This document shows, piece after piece, positions 26,502 to 35,430 of a DNA stretch of 64,000 nt (position 1 is its first letter; each line of letters opens with the position of its first letter). The position numbers and the translations under genes were made by a program. The stretch comes from JAZLJD01 sp045617725. Lineage in GTDB: Bacteria; Bacillota; Clostridia; Lachnospirales; Lachnospiraceae. A model generated the notes under the pieces. The model did not search any database and had not been told where the DNA came from. It saw only the letters and a list, made by a program, of their open reading frames with translations. The stretch covers positions 1-64,000 of the forward strand of contig JAZLJD010000036.1 in NCBI GenBank assembly GCA_045617725.1, given 5' to 3'.

Positions 26502-27053
26502 ATGAACAATACAAACCGCAAAATTTCAGAGAAGTCGAAGAAACGGATGGCGAACGCACTCTTCACCATCATGGAGCAGTACGATTTACGGGATATCACG
26601 ATTACACAGATTGCCCAGGCATCCGGGCTTACACGGAGGACGTTTTATCGCCTTTTCGACGCGAAAGAGGATGTCTTGCAGTATCAGTACGAGCTGTGGT
26701 TTACGGAAATCTACGAACGAGTGAAGGCGGAGAATCGCCATAGCTACTGGGATGTGGTGCAGTGCTATTTTGATTTTTGCGAGAAGAACCGGGAGGTGCT
26801 TCTCCTGATGAAGAAGCAGAATATCATCGGGGACTTTTTCAGTTACATTGAGTCGAACGCGCTTCAGGTGTTCGAATCGGTGCACTCGAAGGAAATCACA
26901 CAGCGGAACCCCACGGAGCTCCCGTACCTTATGGCCTACAGCGTGGGTGGCATGTTCAGCATGCTGAACAAGTGGATTGACAATGACATGGACATCCCTT
27001 TTAACGACCTGATTCGAATCCTGAAGAACGCGTACAAATCAACCGAACTATAG
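26502..27053 (+). CDS. TetR/AcrR-family transcriptional regulator
   Basis: The N-terminal 60 residues form a TetR-type helix-turn-helix: MANALFTIMEQYDLRDITI then QIAQASGLTRRTFYRLFDAK. The C-terminal part resembles the helical ligand domain of the DhaS/TetR_C group. The ATG at 26502 has AGAGGTGG 7 bp upstream and is preferred to the ATG at 26478. The product is 183 residues and should be a cytoplasmic dimer acting as a repressor. The following unknown gene starts 25 bp downstream and is the likely co-transcribed partner. The ligand is unknown. Confidence 0.85.
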   Translation: MNNTNRKISEKSKKRMANALFTIMEQYDLRDITITQIAQASGLTRRTFYRLFDAKEDVLQYQYELWFTEIYERVKAENRHSYWDVVQCYFDFCEKNREVLLLMKKQNIIGDFFSYIESNALQVFESVHSKEITQRNPTELPYLMAYSVGGMFSMLNKWIDNDMDIPFNDLIRILKNAYKSTEL

Positions 27054-27078
27054 GTTTTCGACAAACGAGGAGGACAGA

Positions 27079-27597
27079 ATGGAAACAATCAGCGTACATG
27101 ATTTACCGTTTAAGCCGCTTCCGGCCCAGAGAGAGGCGGAACTTAAGTACAGCAAGGGTCTTTTTGGCGGCGCCAAAAAGAAATTCGCCCAGAGCCTTTT
27201 AGAGGGCAAGGTCTCGGTCTGCGAGGTCCGGGTTATCGACTGGAAAATACCTCTGTTCCGAAGCACAAGCACGTATTACGAATACCCCTTCTGTCGCATG
27301 ACGACACGCGATGGCGAAGCGGTCTGCAGGGAATGGTGCATCGTGGCGTCGGAAGCCTATTTCTACGGATCCGCAGAATGGACCGAGGCGGATGCGTATG
27401 ACGAGGCGGAAACGGAGGCCCTGAACCGGAAGAAGCGCATTGCTTACATCATGAAGTACTATCTGGGCAAAGAGGAACGCTACATTTTGATGGACAAGAA
27501 GGGCTACAAGGACCTGAACCTTGTGATGGATAGCATCGAGCCCGCTTTCGGCTACTACGCGGACTACACCGCCTGCCTGCAGGAATATAAGGATTGA
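27079..27597 (+). CDS. Unknown 172-residue protein
   Basis: GAGGAGGA just upstream supports the ATG. The protein is soluble, without signal peptide, and rich in Lys, Glu and Tyr. No family was recognised. It follows the TetR regulator by 25 bp and ends at a good terminator, so it probably forms a two-gene operon. A perfect palindrome, CTTTTTGGC-GGC-GCCAAAAAG, lies inside it near 27160. Confidence 0.6.
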   Translation: METISVHDLPFKPLPAQREAELKYSKGLFGGAKKKFAQSLLEGKVSVCEVRVIDWKIPLFRSTSTYYEYPFCRMTTRDGEAVCREWCIVASEAYFYGSAEWTEADAYDEAETEALNRKKRIAYIMKYYLGKEERYILMDKKGYKDLNLVMDSIEPAFGYYADYTACLQEYKD

Positions 27598-27604
27598 GCA
27601 TGCC

Positions 27605-27632
27605 CCGGCATCTTCGGATGCCGGTTTTTTTA
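27605..27632 (+). terminator. Rho-independent terminator after the TetR operon
   Basis: CCGGCATC-TTCG-GATGCCGG with a UUCG tetraloop, followed by TTTTTTTA. A foldback element begins directly after it. Confidence 0.9.
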
Positions 27633-27965
27633 TGGGGACGGGGGTTTCTGACACATTAAAGCGGTGAAGCGGCTCCACCCAGGCCTTGCTCGAACAATTC
27701 CATATAGAGACGAATCACACTCCGAACTATGGTTTTCTAAGTGTTTTGGTAAGTCTTTCGTTCCTGACGCAACCGGCCTCTACGCGCCGTCCATGTCGCG
27801 TATCGGCCTCGCCCGACCATCCGGGTCGGCCGTTGCTGCGTACTTACAAAACACTAAGAAAACCGATAGTTCTCCGTGAATTGATTCGTCCTATATGAAT
27901 TGCTTCTCGCCTCGGCCGCCGGAGCCACTTCACCGCTTTAATGTGTCAGAAACCCCCGTCCCCCA
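27633..27965. mobile_element. Foldback (MITE-like) palindromic element, copy 1
   Basis: The ends TGGGGACGGGGGTTTCTGAC and its reverse complement are terminal inverted repeats. Arms continue inward with ACATTAAAGCGG and a nested CTAAGTGTTTTG/CAAAACACTAAG pair around a GC-rich core of small hairpins. No gene is inside, so it depends on a transposase elsewhere. It is about 97% identical by eye to copy 2, in opposite orientation. Confidence 0.85.
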
Positions 27966-28063
27966 TCACTTAACGAAAAATTAATAGTGGGGATAAAGGA
28001 TTACTCCGTGTCACAAATGTGCTATTCTTAATTCTGGCCGTATGGCGTGAAAGGAGAAAAATA

Positions 28064-29485
28064 ATGAAGAAGATGAAGAAATGGATTTCAGCTATCTTGT
28101 CGATAGCAATGGTTGCAGGATTGGTTGGCAGTCCTGCACTTGAGGCACAGGCTGCGATACCGGACATCGTGGATGCGGACGGATGGTCTATTACGGTTGA
28201 TTACGATGCAATCGGAGAATTGTTCGAACTGGATGACCAAGGTTATGTAAATACCGGAGTATTTGAAGGCGACAATTATACGTGTGATTGGAACATAATT
28301 GGGGATTGCGTGACGGTAACAGGGTTGGATTTTAATGAAATCGGTTATTATCAATTGTCTTTTACAGGTTATAACTGGATGGAGGACGAATGGTTCTTCT
28401 CGGATGAGCCTGAGTACGTATATTACACTAATCAGCTTGGAATGATGCTTACTTTTATTACAGAACCGGATTCGGATAAGCAATTTTATGAAGCTACATA
28501 CTTAGACAAACTGACTGCAAATGCAACGATTGAAGAAGACGAGTGCGGCAGTGGCTATGTTGCTGGTGAGAACTATTACTATGCAGATATTTTTCTGGAT
28601 TTAGGCTGTGTCTTTGACGTTCTCCCGGATATTGTATCTAATGATGGTTGGGGTATTAATGTCGACAAAGCCGGTATTGCCGCATTACTTAAGGGAAAAG
28701 AAAATACCCATTTATTTGGAGAAAATGAAAACTGGTGCTATGACTCGGATACATATAATGAATATCTTGAAATAACAGGAATAGACCCCGACTATATCGC
28801 TAGAGACGAATGCGATTTCGGTATCCTTGTTTATGACGAAGAAGCACATTATCTTGAGTGGAGTGAAACAGATATAGATGAAGACAGTATTATTGTCTTA
28901 CAAGTTGAAGTTGAGCTGGCTTATCCGTATGAGAAATATTTTCATCATCGTTCTTACCTTACAAAGTTTACTACGAATGCGTCTGTTTTTACGGGTCCGG
29001 AAACTAACTTTACCGGCGGATACTATGCCGATGTTTTCCTGAACCTGGGCAGACTGGGTGATCTTTTGAATCCCAATCCGAACCCGAATCCTGATCCTGC
29101 TCCTGATCCTACCTACATCGAGTGGAACACGGATGACCCGAACGTAACCAAACTTATGTGGCACGGCGGTAAGTCTACCTATGCAACCATCACCGAAACC
29201 AAGGACAGCACCGAAGTTAAGTTCACCGGAATCGGCTGGTTCTCCATTCCCGACTTATTGGACTACAAATTCCAGCAATCCGGCAAGGATACCAATGTTA
29301 CCTACCCGTACAAGGGTTACACCGTAAGCGTTAAGATACCTGTAGATAAAGTAAAGCGTACCGGTGTTGCATGGTACGGCCCTGAGTACTTCCCTTCCCT
29401 TTACATGGAGGAAGGCTACGTAACCGTAACGGATTGCTTTGGCCGCAAAGTAGATCCTCAGGTAATCATTACCAAGAAGAACTAA
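28064..29485 (+). CDS. Secreted protein with two related N-terminal modules
   Basis: AAAGGAGA about 8 bp upstream supports the ATG at 28064. Residues 1 to about 32 are a signal peptide ending AQA. Two related modules follow, beginning PDIVDADGWSI and PDIVSNDGWGI and each ending in a YYADIFLDLG or YYADVFLNLG strand. An NPNPNPDPAPDPT linker leads to a beta-rich C-terminal domain. There is no anchor, so the 473-residue protein is probably released or held by other wall components. No family was recognised. The gene is enclosed by two inverted foldback elements, and its terminator lies against the second. Confidence 0.75.
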   Translation: MKKMKKWISAILSIAMVAGLVGSPALEAQAAIPDIVDADGWSITVDYDAIGELFELDDQGYVNTGVFEGDNYTCDWNIIGDCVTVTGLDFNEIGYYQLSFTGYNWMEDEWFFSDEPEYVYYTNQLGMMLTFITEPDSDKQFYEATYLDKLTANATIEEDECGSGYVAGENYYYADIFLDLGCVFDVLPDIVSNDGWGINVDKAGIAALLKGKENTHLFGENENWCYDSDTYNEYLEITGIDPDYIARDECDFGILVYDEEAHYLEWSETDIDEDSIIVLQVEVELAYPYEKYFHHRSYLTKFTTNASVFTGPETNFTGGYYADVFLNLGRLGDLLNPNPNPNPDPAPDPTYIEWNTDDPNVTKLMWHGGKSTYATITETKDSTEVKFTGIGWFSIPDLLDYKFQQSGKDTNVTYPYKGYTVSVKIPVDKVKRTGVAWYGPEYFPSLYMEEGYVTVTDCFGRKVDPQVIITKKN

Positions 29486-29510
29486 ATAGTTTTTGGCGAA
29501 AGCTTGCGCC

Positions 29511-29538
29511 CCCGGCATCTTCGGATGCCGGGTTTTTT
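29511..29538 (+). terminator. Rho-independent terminator of the secreted protein gene
   Basis: CCCGGCATC-TTCG-GATGCCGGG followed by TTTTTT. It is nearly identical to the terminator at 27605-27632 and is again followed at once by a foldback element. Confidence 0.9.
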
Positions 29539-29873
29539 AGTGGGGACGGGGGTTTCTGACACATTAAAGCGGTAAAGCGGCTCCGGCGGGCCGAGGCGAG
29601 AATCAATTCATATAGGACGAATCAATTCACGGAGAACTATCGGTTTTCTTAGTGTTTTGTAAGTACGCAGCAACGGCCGACCCGGATGGTCGGGCGAGGC
29701 CGATACGCGACATGGACGGCGCGTAGAGGCTGGTTGCGTCAGGAACGATAGACTTACCAAAACACTTAGAAAACCATAGTTCGGAGTGTGATTCGTCTCT
29801 ATATGGAATTGTTCGAGCAAGGCCTGGGTGGAGCCGCTTTCGCGCTTTAATGTGTCAGAACCCCCCGTCCCCA
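29539..29873. mobile_element. Foldback (MITE-like) palindromic element, copy 2
   Basis: Same ends as copy 1 (TGGGGACGGGGG...CCCCCGTCCCCA), about 335 bp. The core is inverted relative to copy 1. The pair forms long inverted repeats around a 1.6-kb segment that holds one gene. Confidence 0.85.
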
Positions 29874-29878
29874 AGAGT

Positions 29879-29907
29879 TTGAAAGTGTATGCGTATGAGG
29901 TTATAAT
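29879..29907 (+). promoter_or_regulatory. Promoter of the small coiled-coil gene
   Basis: TTGAAA (29879-29884), 17-bp spacer, TATAAT (29902-29907). It starts 5 bp after foldback copy 2. Confidence 0.75.
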
Positions 29908-29959
29908 CGTAGTAGCAACAAGAAAAAGACTATGCCTTTAGGCAACAATAGGAGCTACC

Positions 29960-30211
29960 ATGGGATTATTTAAGAGCAAGTACGAGCGGGAACTGGAGAC
30001 CTACATCGACCGCATCAACATGAATATGTCGAATAACTACAAGGACAACGCCCAGGCTGCGCTTAAGGAGCTTGAGGCGCGATATGAGGAACTGAAGGCA
30101 GCGGGAGCCCTTAAGGCCAAGGACGCGGCGATGTTTGAGACGCAGATCGGCATTTACAGGAATCGGCTTAAGGGCTACACCCACAAGGACCAGAAGCCGT
30201 ACTGGACGTAG
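29960..30211 (+). CDS. Small helical cytoplasmic protein
   Basis: AGGAG 5 bp upstream and a good promoter support this 83-residue gene. The product is highly charged and almost entirely helical (ELETYIDRINMNMSNNY, then ALKELEARYEELK), which suggests a coiled coil. No family was recognised. It is monocistronic. Confidence 0.65.
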   Translation: MGLFKSKYERELETYIDRINMNMSNNYKDNAQAALKELEARYEELKAAGALKAKDAAMFETQIGIYRNRLKGYTHKDQKPYWT

Positions 30212-30570
30212 TTTTTGGCGAAGCTTTTGGAAGTTCATCAGCCACGGCAGATTATGCCAATTCTCTTAGAACCCCAGTAATAGCAAGGCTTTGCGGTGAT
30301 GTGATAGAGGGAGAGGAGCAGTGGGAGCTGGTCCTTTTTCATTGGGGGCAATTATACACATATCGAGTATGTAATCGGGGGTATGGGAAAGAATACTATT
30401 AAGGTCTGAAGGATAAACTTATTTAAGTAATATGTCATAAACAAGTTTGTGGACAAAAAATACAAAACGCAAATTGTCAAAACGGATTGATATTTTGCGA
30501 GAAAAACTGCGATAGTTTAAAATTACAGCAATTCAACATCCTCACAAACCATAGTGAAAAGAAAATAAAC
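30212..30570. other. Intergenic region with a start-less open frame
   Basis: No complete gene was found. One plus-strand frame stays open from inside the previous gene to a TAA at 30400-30402 (its last residues are RGYGKEYY) but has no plausible start. It may be the tail of a deleted gene. The rest is AT-rich and leads to the AbiE promoter. Confidence 0.4.
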
Positions 30571-30599
30571 TTGACTAAATAAAATTATGATAGTATATT
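30571..30599 (+). promoter_or_regulatory. Promoter of the AbiE operon
   Basis: TTGACT (30571-30576), 17-bp spacer, TATATT (30594-30599). Confidence 0.75.
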
Positions 30600-30669
30600 A
30601 GGTTTAAAATAATTACAAAATAGTTTATACATAACCCAAGTTGATTTGCATAACATGGAGGTGGTGATC

Positions 30670-31437
30670 TTGAATTTGTATTTTGAACTATTGAAAACTC
30701 CTGTATTTACTGTGGAGGATGTAAATAAATATTACAATAATAATGATAGTGCTCGATCTGCAATCAAACGACTGATGAAAGAGGGAATGGTAGCAAAAAT
30801 CCGCAACAATATGTATACCTGCATCAGTGGCGAGACTGGAGCTCCTGTCGCCAATCGATTTCAGATAGCAAGTAAGATTACGCCAACATCTTATGTGTCT
30901 CACCATACAGCTATGGAATATTACGGGATAACTGACCAGGTGTATTATGACGTCTATGTTGCTTCAGAAACTAGCTTTCGAGAATTTGATTTTGACGGAT
31001 ATACTTATCGATATGTGGCTTCTAAGGACATGGAAGGAGTGGAAACGCCAGCTTTAAGTGGTGGAATTCGTATAACCAATTTGGAGCGAACCTTGGTAGA
31101 CAGTGTAAAGGATATGGACAAGATTGCCGGAATTGAGGAAGTGCTTCAGGATATTGGAAGCATGAAACGAATGCAGGAGAAAAGAGTGTTGAAATATTTA
31201 GAACTCTTGTCTAATCAGTTCCTATATCAGAAGATGGTGTTCTTGCTCTCGGAACACAAGGAACAGATGGGATTGTCAGATGAATTCTTTGAGGCTTGTA
31301 AAAGCCAGATTGGAAAGAGTAAACGTTACCTGACAAAGGATATGTCTGATGGACGATATGTTGATGAGTGGAAGCTTGTGATTCCAGAGAATATTCATAA
31401 TTTGAAAAATGGGGTGATGGGTGATGCCACAATATAA
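30670..31437 (+). CDS. abiEi: AbiEi-type antitoxin / transcriptional regulator
   Basis: The 255-residue protein has an N-terminal winged helix (VFTVEDVNKYYNNNDSARSAI then RLMKEGMVAKIRNNMY). A C-terminal AbiEi domain follows, with SHHTAMEYYGI and ITNLERTLVDSV. In type IV AbiE systems this protein represses its own promoter and neutralises AbiEii without direct contact. GGAGGTGG is correctly placed for the TTG at 30670, which is preferred to the TTG at 30646. It overlaps the toxin gene by 14 bp. The pair is AT-rich compared with the flanks, a sign of horizontal transfer. Confidence 0.85.
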   Translation: MNLYFELLKTPVFTVEDVNKYYNNNDSARSAIKRLMKEGMVAKIRNNMYTCISGETGAPVANRFQIASKITPTSYVSHHTAMEYYGITDQVYYDVYVASETSFREFDFDGYTYRYVASKDMEGVETPALSGGIRITNLERTLVDSVKDMDKIAGIEEVLQDIGSMKRMQEKRVLKYLELLSNQFLYQKMVFLLSEHKEQMGLSDEFFEACKSQIGKSKRYLTKDMSDGRYVDEWKLVIPENIHNLKNGVMGDATI

Positions 31438-32365
31438 TAGAGCTGAACTTGGAAGAATGGCCACAGAAAGTGGCTTTGTGAGAGATACCTTTGAGAAAGT
31501 GCTTCGATTAAAAGAAATACTTAAATTCTTGAATGAGGACGAGTTCCTAAGGGAGCATTTGCTCTTAAAGGGCGGTACAGCAATTAACCTTACCGTGTTT
31601 AATCTGCCAAGATTATCTGTAGATATTGATATGGATTACACGCCTAATGATAGCAGAGAAGATATGCTTGAATGCCGCGCCAAAATAACTGACGCGATTA
31701 AAGCATATATGGAATCTGAAGGGTATCAGATATCAGATGCATCTAGATTCAGTCATAGCTTGGATGCATTTCGCTATAATTATCAGAATGCCGGTGGCAA
31801 TCGGGATATGATAAAAATCGAGCTAAATTATTCTCTTCGAGCACATATTTTTGAACCAGTGTATAGAAATATATTGCCTGAGACTTTTGATGATGGATTG
31901 CAGATACGAATGGTGAATCCAATAGAAATATTCGCAGCCAAAGGAAATGCCCTAATTACAAGAGCAGCAGCCAGAGATTTGTATGATTGGTGTAATATGA
32001 TGTCAGAAGGCTTATTTGAGGACCAGAGAGATTTGTTTAGAAAATGCTTTGTATTCTATATGTCAATTTCAGCAGATTCGTTTAATAAATCGTTTGATAC
32101 ATCAGCAATTAATACGCTTGATTTCAATAAAATTAGGCGAGATTTATTTCCAGTGCTCAATAAGAAAGACAATTTTCAGTTAGATGAGAGAAAAAAGCTA
32201 GCAAAGGATTACATAGAAAGCCTTATGGTCTTAACTGCTGGGGAGCAGGAATATCTAAATAAATTTGAACAGAAAAAGTATATGCCAGAGTTACTTTTTG
32301 AAGATGCAGAGATAGTTGAAAGAGTGAAGAATCATCCAATGGCATTGTGGAAATGTAAGGAGTAG
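31424..32365 (+). CDS. abiEii: AbiEii-type nucleotidyltransferase toxin
   Basis: The 313-residue protein has the DNA polymerase beta-like nucleotidyltransferase motifs of AbiEii: LLKGGTAINL (KGGTA at residues 49-53) and RLSVDIDMD with Asp 67 and Asp 69. A later IKIELNY strand and NPIEIFAAKGNAL motif III/IV region are also present. Relatives transfer nucleotides, in known cases to tRNA, and stop growth or abort phage infection. The frame appears intact. The start overlaps the antitoxin end, so the genes are translationally coupled. GTG at 31421 is an alternative start. Confidence 0.85.
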   Translation: MPQYNRAELGRMATESGFVRDTFEKVLRLKEILKFLNEDEFLREHLLLKGGTAINLTVFNLPRLSVDIDMDYTPNDSREDMLECRAKITDAIKAYMESEGYQISDASRFSHSLDAFRYNYQNAGGNRDMIKIELNYSLRAHIFEPVYRNILPETFDDGLQIRMVNPIEIFAAKGNALITRAAARDLYDWCNMMSEGLFEDQRDLFRKCFVFYMSISADSFNKSFDTSAINTLDFNKIRRDLFPVLNKKDNFQLDERKKLAKDYIESLMVLTAGEQEYLNKFEQKKYMPELLFEDAEIVERVKNHPMALWKCKE

Positions 32366-32384
32366 ACAACTGGATTAGGAGGTG

Positions 32385-32951
32385 CACCGGGGACGTTCCT
32401 TTTGTCACGAGGAGTGTCCCTTGTCACGGTATAACAAAATCGGCTCCCCGGGGCCGAAGAAAAGCAATTCATATAGGGCGAATCGATTCATGGAGAGTTA
32501 TAGGTTTTCTTAGTGTTTTGTGAGTACGCAGCAACGGCCGACCCGGATGGTCGGGCGAGGCCGATACGCGACACGGACGGCGCGTAGAGGCCGGTTGCGT
32601 CACTTACCGAAATACTACTCAAAACACTTAGAAAACCATAACTCGGAATGTGATTCGTCTCTATATGGAATTGTTTCTCTAAGGCCCAAGGAACCGTACG
32701 ATTTACTTGATTACGCTTCCACAATTCTGCTCAAACGCATAACGCGGAGCGCAATTCGTCTCTATATGAAATTGTTCTCGCTCGGCCCGCAGGAGCCGAT
32801 TTTTCTTTTAAGATGGCGTTGCCTCGGACAAAAGACATGCCCCGTGCAGAAGTACGCATCCATGTGCAAAAGGGACCGGGCCAAAAAGCAAAAGCGCCCT
32901 CATTGCCTCGAACGCTTTACTGCTTTCATGTGCTAAAAACCCCCGTCCCCT
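32385..32951. mobile_element. Composite, diverged foldback element, copy 3, with REP-like left end
   Basis: The 32486-32680 part matches the core of copies 1 and 2 in the orientation of copy 2. The right end, CTTTACTGCTTTC...CCCCCGTCCCC, matches the right arm of the 96-bp palindrome at 45816-45911. The left end instead has GGGGACGTTCCTTTTGTCAC and a second GTGTCCCTTGTCAC, like REP sequences linked to IS200-type TnpA-REP transposases. A TCTCTATATG(G/A)AATTGTT segment is duplicated. No coding region is supported here. Confidence 0.7.
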
Positions 32952-32973
32952 AGAGTCTCCCCTAGAGTCGATG

Positions 32974-33002
32974 TTGCGGGCGACAAGGATTTCGGCTATA
33001 AT
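32974..33002 (+). promoter_or_regulatory. Promoter of the CaCA antiporter gene
   Basis: TTGCGG (32974-32979), 17-bp spacer, TATAAT (32997-33002). Confidence 0.65.
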
Positions 33003-33040
33003 TTAATGATATGGTATTCTACACGGAGGTGTTATTTATC

Positions 33041-34060
33041 ATGCAATTATTTACTGAAATACTTTTATTTGTTATAGGGCTTGTTTTACTGATTTTCGGC
33101 GGTGACTGGTTTGTGGACGGAGCATCCAAAATCGCACATCGCTTCCATATGCCCGAAATTCTGATTGGAGCAACGGTCGTGTCAATCGGCACTACCATTC
33201 CGGAGGTTATGGTTTCCGCTGGTGGCGCCCTCGCAGGCGGCGACGGCGGCTCCGCAATCGCTTACGGCAATGCAATCGGCTCGATTATCTGCAACACATC
33301 CCTGATTGCGGCCATTACGATGACCTTCAATCCGAGCATTGTTCCCAGAAAGAGTATCATAAAGCCCATACTCTGCTTTTTTGCCGCAGCGGCATTTTAT
33401 GTGGGAATTGCTTATACGACCGGTTATTTCAGCCGCACGACCGGTATCATCCTGCTTCTTGGCTTTTTGACCTATATGACCTTATGCGTCCTGGACGCCA
33501 AAAAGGAAATGAGGGCCGGAACCAAACAGGATGCAGACGCCCCCAAGGAGACGACTGAGCAACCCAAACGCTTCCTCGGCATCCGCCGCGACACCATCGC
33601 ATTTGAAATCGGCATGCTTGTTGTTGGCGCAGCCATCGTGGCAGTCGGTGCGGATTTACTTGTAGACAACGGAACCTTAATCGCCGAGGCACTGGGCGTT
33701 CCGCACACGGTCATCGCATTGACCTTTGTAGCACTCGGCACCAGCCTTCCCGAGCTTGTGACCGCAATCACTTCCCTCGTGAAGGGCCACAGCGATTTGT
33801 CGCTGGGCAACATCATCGGAGCCAATCTGTTCAATCTCGTGCTCGTGAGCGGTGTTGCAACCACGATTGCACCCTTCAAGGTACCCTGTGAGAAGCTGTT
33901 CATGGGCTACAACACATCCTTTGTCATCGAAATTCCGGTTATGCTGGCAGTCATGCTTCTTATGTGCTTACCCGCACTGAGCAAGGGCCGCGTTTACCGC
34001 TGGCAGGGCATCACGTTGCTCCTGATTTACGCAGCCTTCTGTGCCTTCCAGTTCATTTAA
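33041..34060 (+). CDS. Calcium/sodium antiporter of the CaCA family (YrbG-like)
   Basis: The 339-residue protein has about ten membrane helices in two inverted halves. Each half has an alpha-repeat: VSIGTTIPEVMVSA with GNAIGSIICN, and VALGTSLPELVTA with GNIIGANLFN. These line the ion path of Na+/Ca2+ exchangers. It should exchange a divalent cation for sodium or protons at the inner membrane. GGAGGTG before the ATG at 33041 supports this start over 33011. The inorganic pyrophosphatase gene follows 17 bp later. Confidence 0.9.
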   Translation: MQLFTEILLFVIGLVLLIFGGDWFVDGASKIAHRFHMPEILIGATVVSIGTTIPEVMVSAGGALAGGDGGSAIAYGNAIGSIICNTSLIAAITMTFNPSIVPRKSIIKPILCFFAAAAFYVGIAYTTGYFSRTTGIILLLGFLTYMTLCVLDAKKEMRAGTKQDADAPKETTEQPKRFLGIRRDTIAFEIGMLVVGAAIVAVGADLLVDNGTLIAEALGVPHTVIALTFVALGTSLPELVTAITSLVKGHSDLSLGNIIGANLFNLVLVSGVATTIAPFKVPCEKLFMGYNTSFVIEIPVMLAVMLLMCLPALSKGRVYRWQGITLLLIYAAFCAFQFI

Positions 34061-34077
34061 CAAAGTAGGAGATTACC

Positions 34078-35376
34078 ATGAGCGACATTTTTATTACGGG
34101 ACATCGAAATCCGGATTTGGACAGCGTGTGCAGTGCGTATGCATTCGCCGTGCTGAAAAATAAAATCGACTCTGAAAATAATTATGTCGCAGTACGATGC
34201 GGACATCTGAGTCAGACGGCCCGCAAGGTGTTGGAATCTTTGAACATTCAGATTCCACCTTATATGCGTGACATTTATCCCAAGGTCAGTGATGTTATGT
34301 TAACCAAAGATTCCCATATTGAACTGACCACACCGCTTTCGGAACTGGCACTTACCTATGATGATTCGAATCCATCCGTGACGCCGGTTTACGACGGCGA
34401 CCGATTCGTGGGGCTTCTGAGTGTCGATGATATTTCCCACTGGGCCATGAAGACACTCTCGGAGCATGGCGTAATCGATGCGGTTCCGCTGGTTCGCGAC
34501 ATCATGCGGGATCAGGAGGCACCCTGCATGGACACCGATATGTTCGAGGATGCCAAGTCCCAGCTTTCGTCTTCCCAAAAGCGTGGTCTGGCCGTTATGA
34601 GCGAGCAGGGCTATGTCGGCTATGTCACACGCCGTTGCTTTTTGAAAACGCCGAAGCACAAGGTGATTCTGGTGGATCACAACGAACCGAAACAGAGTAT
34701 CCGCGGCATCGAAACCGCTGAGATTGTGGAAATTCTGGATCATCATCGCTTGGACGCCGTCAAGACGGACCTGCCCATATATATCGATGCCGAACCACTG
34801 GGCTCGACCTGCACCATTGTGTATCGTCAGTTCATGCAGCACGGCCTTACACCGGATGCATGTACCGCCCGTGTTCTTTTGACCGGCATCATCGCCGATA
34901 CCCTGATTTTGCGTAGCCCTACGACCACAGACATGGATGTGGAAGCAGCGCATCGCTGTGCCACACTGTGCGGCGAGGAGATGCAGGAGTTTGGCATCAG
35001 CATGTTCTCCGGCGTGGAAGGCTTGAAGGCACGCGACCCGTTCGATGCAATCTCTTCGGACTTCAAGAGCTACACCGAGCACGGCATTCGTTTTGGCATC
35101 GCCCAATGCGAAGTCACCACGCTGCATGATATGGAGGATTACCGCGAGTCCTACTTAAAGGCACTCGACGAGTATCGTACCCACGGCACGCTGGATTTGG
35201 CGGTCCTGATGGTAACGGATGTCCTCACCGAGCACAGCGTTCTTCTTTGCACACGCCATCGGTGCCTCAAGCACCTGCAATACACTCTGATTTCCGAGCT
35301 GACCTATGATATGCCCGGCGTCATGAGCCGCAAAAAACAACTTCTTCCCGAGATTATCAGCGCACTGGGCATGTAG
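34078..35376 (+). CDS. ppaC: Mn-dependent inorganic pyrophosphatase with CBS domains (DHH family)
   Basis: The protein is a family II pyrophosphatase that hydrolyses PPi to phosphate in the cytoplasm. GHRNPDLDSVCSAYAF (metal-binding) opens the DHH domain. A CBS pair is inserted at about residues 68-195. DHNE, LDHHRLD and GSTC follow, and the DHHA2 domain ends with the SRKKQ substrate-binding motif. CBS-containing members are regulated by adenine nucleotides; the extra DRTGG domain of some relatives is absent. The product is 432 residues. AGGAG precedes the ATG, and it follows the antiporter gene closely. Confidence 0.92.
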   Translation: MSDIFITGHRNPDLDSVCSAYAFAVLKNKIDSENNYVAVRCGHLSQTARKVLESLNIQIPPYMRDIYPKVSDVMLTKDSHIELTTPLSELALTYDDSNPSVTPVYDGDRFVGLLSVDDISHWAMKTLSEHGVIDAVPLVRDIMRDQEAPCMDTDMFEDAKSQLSSSQKRGLAVMSEQGYVGYVTRRCFLKTPKHKVILVDHNEPKQSIRGIETAEIVEILDHHRLDAVKTDLPIYIDAEPLGSTCTIVYRQFMQHGLTPDACTARVLLTGIIADTLILRSPTTTDMDVEAAHRCATLCGEEMQEFGISMFSGVEGLKARDPFDAISSDFKSYTEHGIRFGIAQCEVTTLHDMEDYRESYLKALDEYRTHGTLDLAVLMVTDVLTEHSVLLCTRHRCLKHLQYTLISELTYDMPGVMSRKKQLLPEIISALGM

Positions 35377-35430
35377 AGCTGGCTGCGTGAAATAAAATGC
35401 TGCCGCCAAAGCGCGGAGAATGGAGTAGAA

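Noticed and set aside
27664..27898. Open frames inside foldback copy 1, also present in copies 2 and 3
   Set aside because: They lie across palindromic core sequence, exist in several phases and lack ribosome binding sites. The conservation is that of the element, not of a protein.
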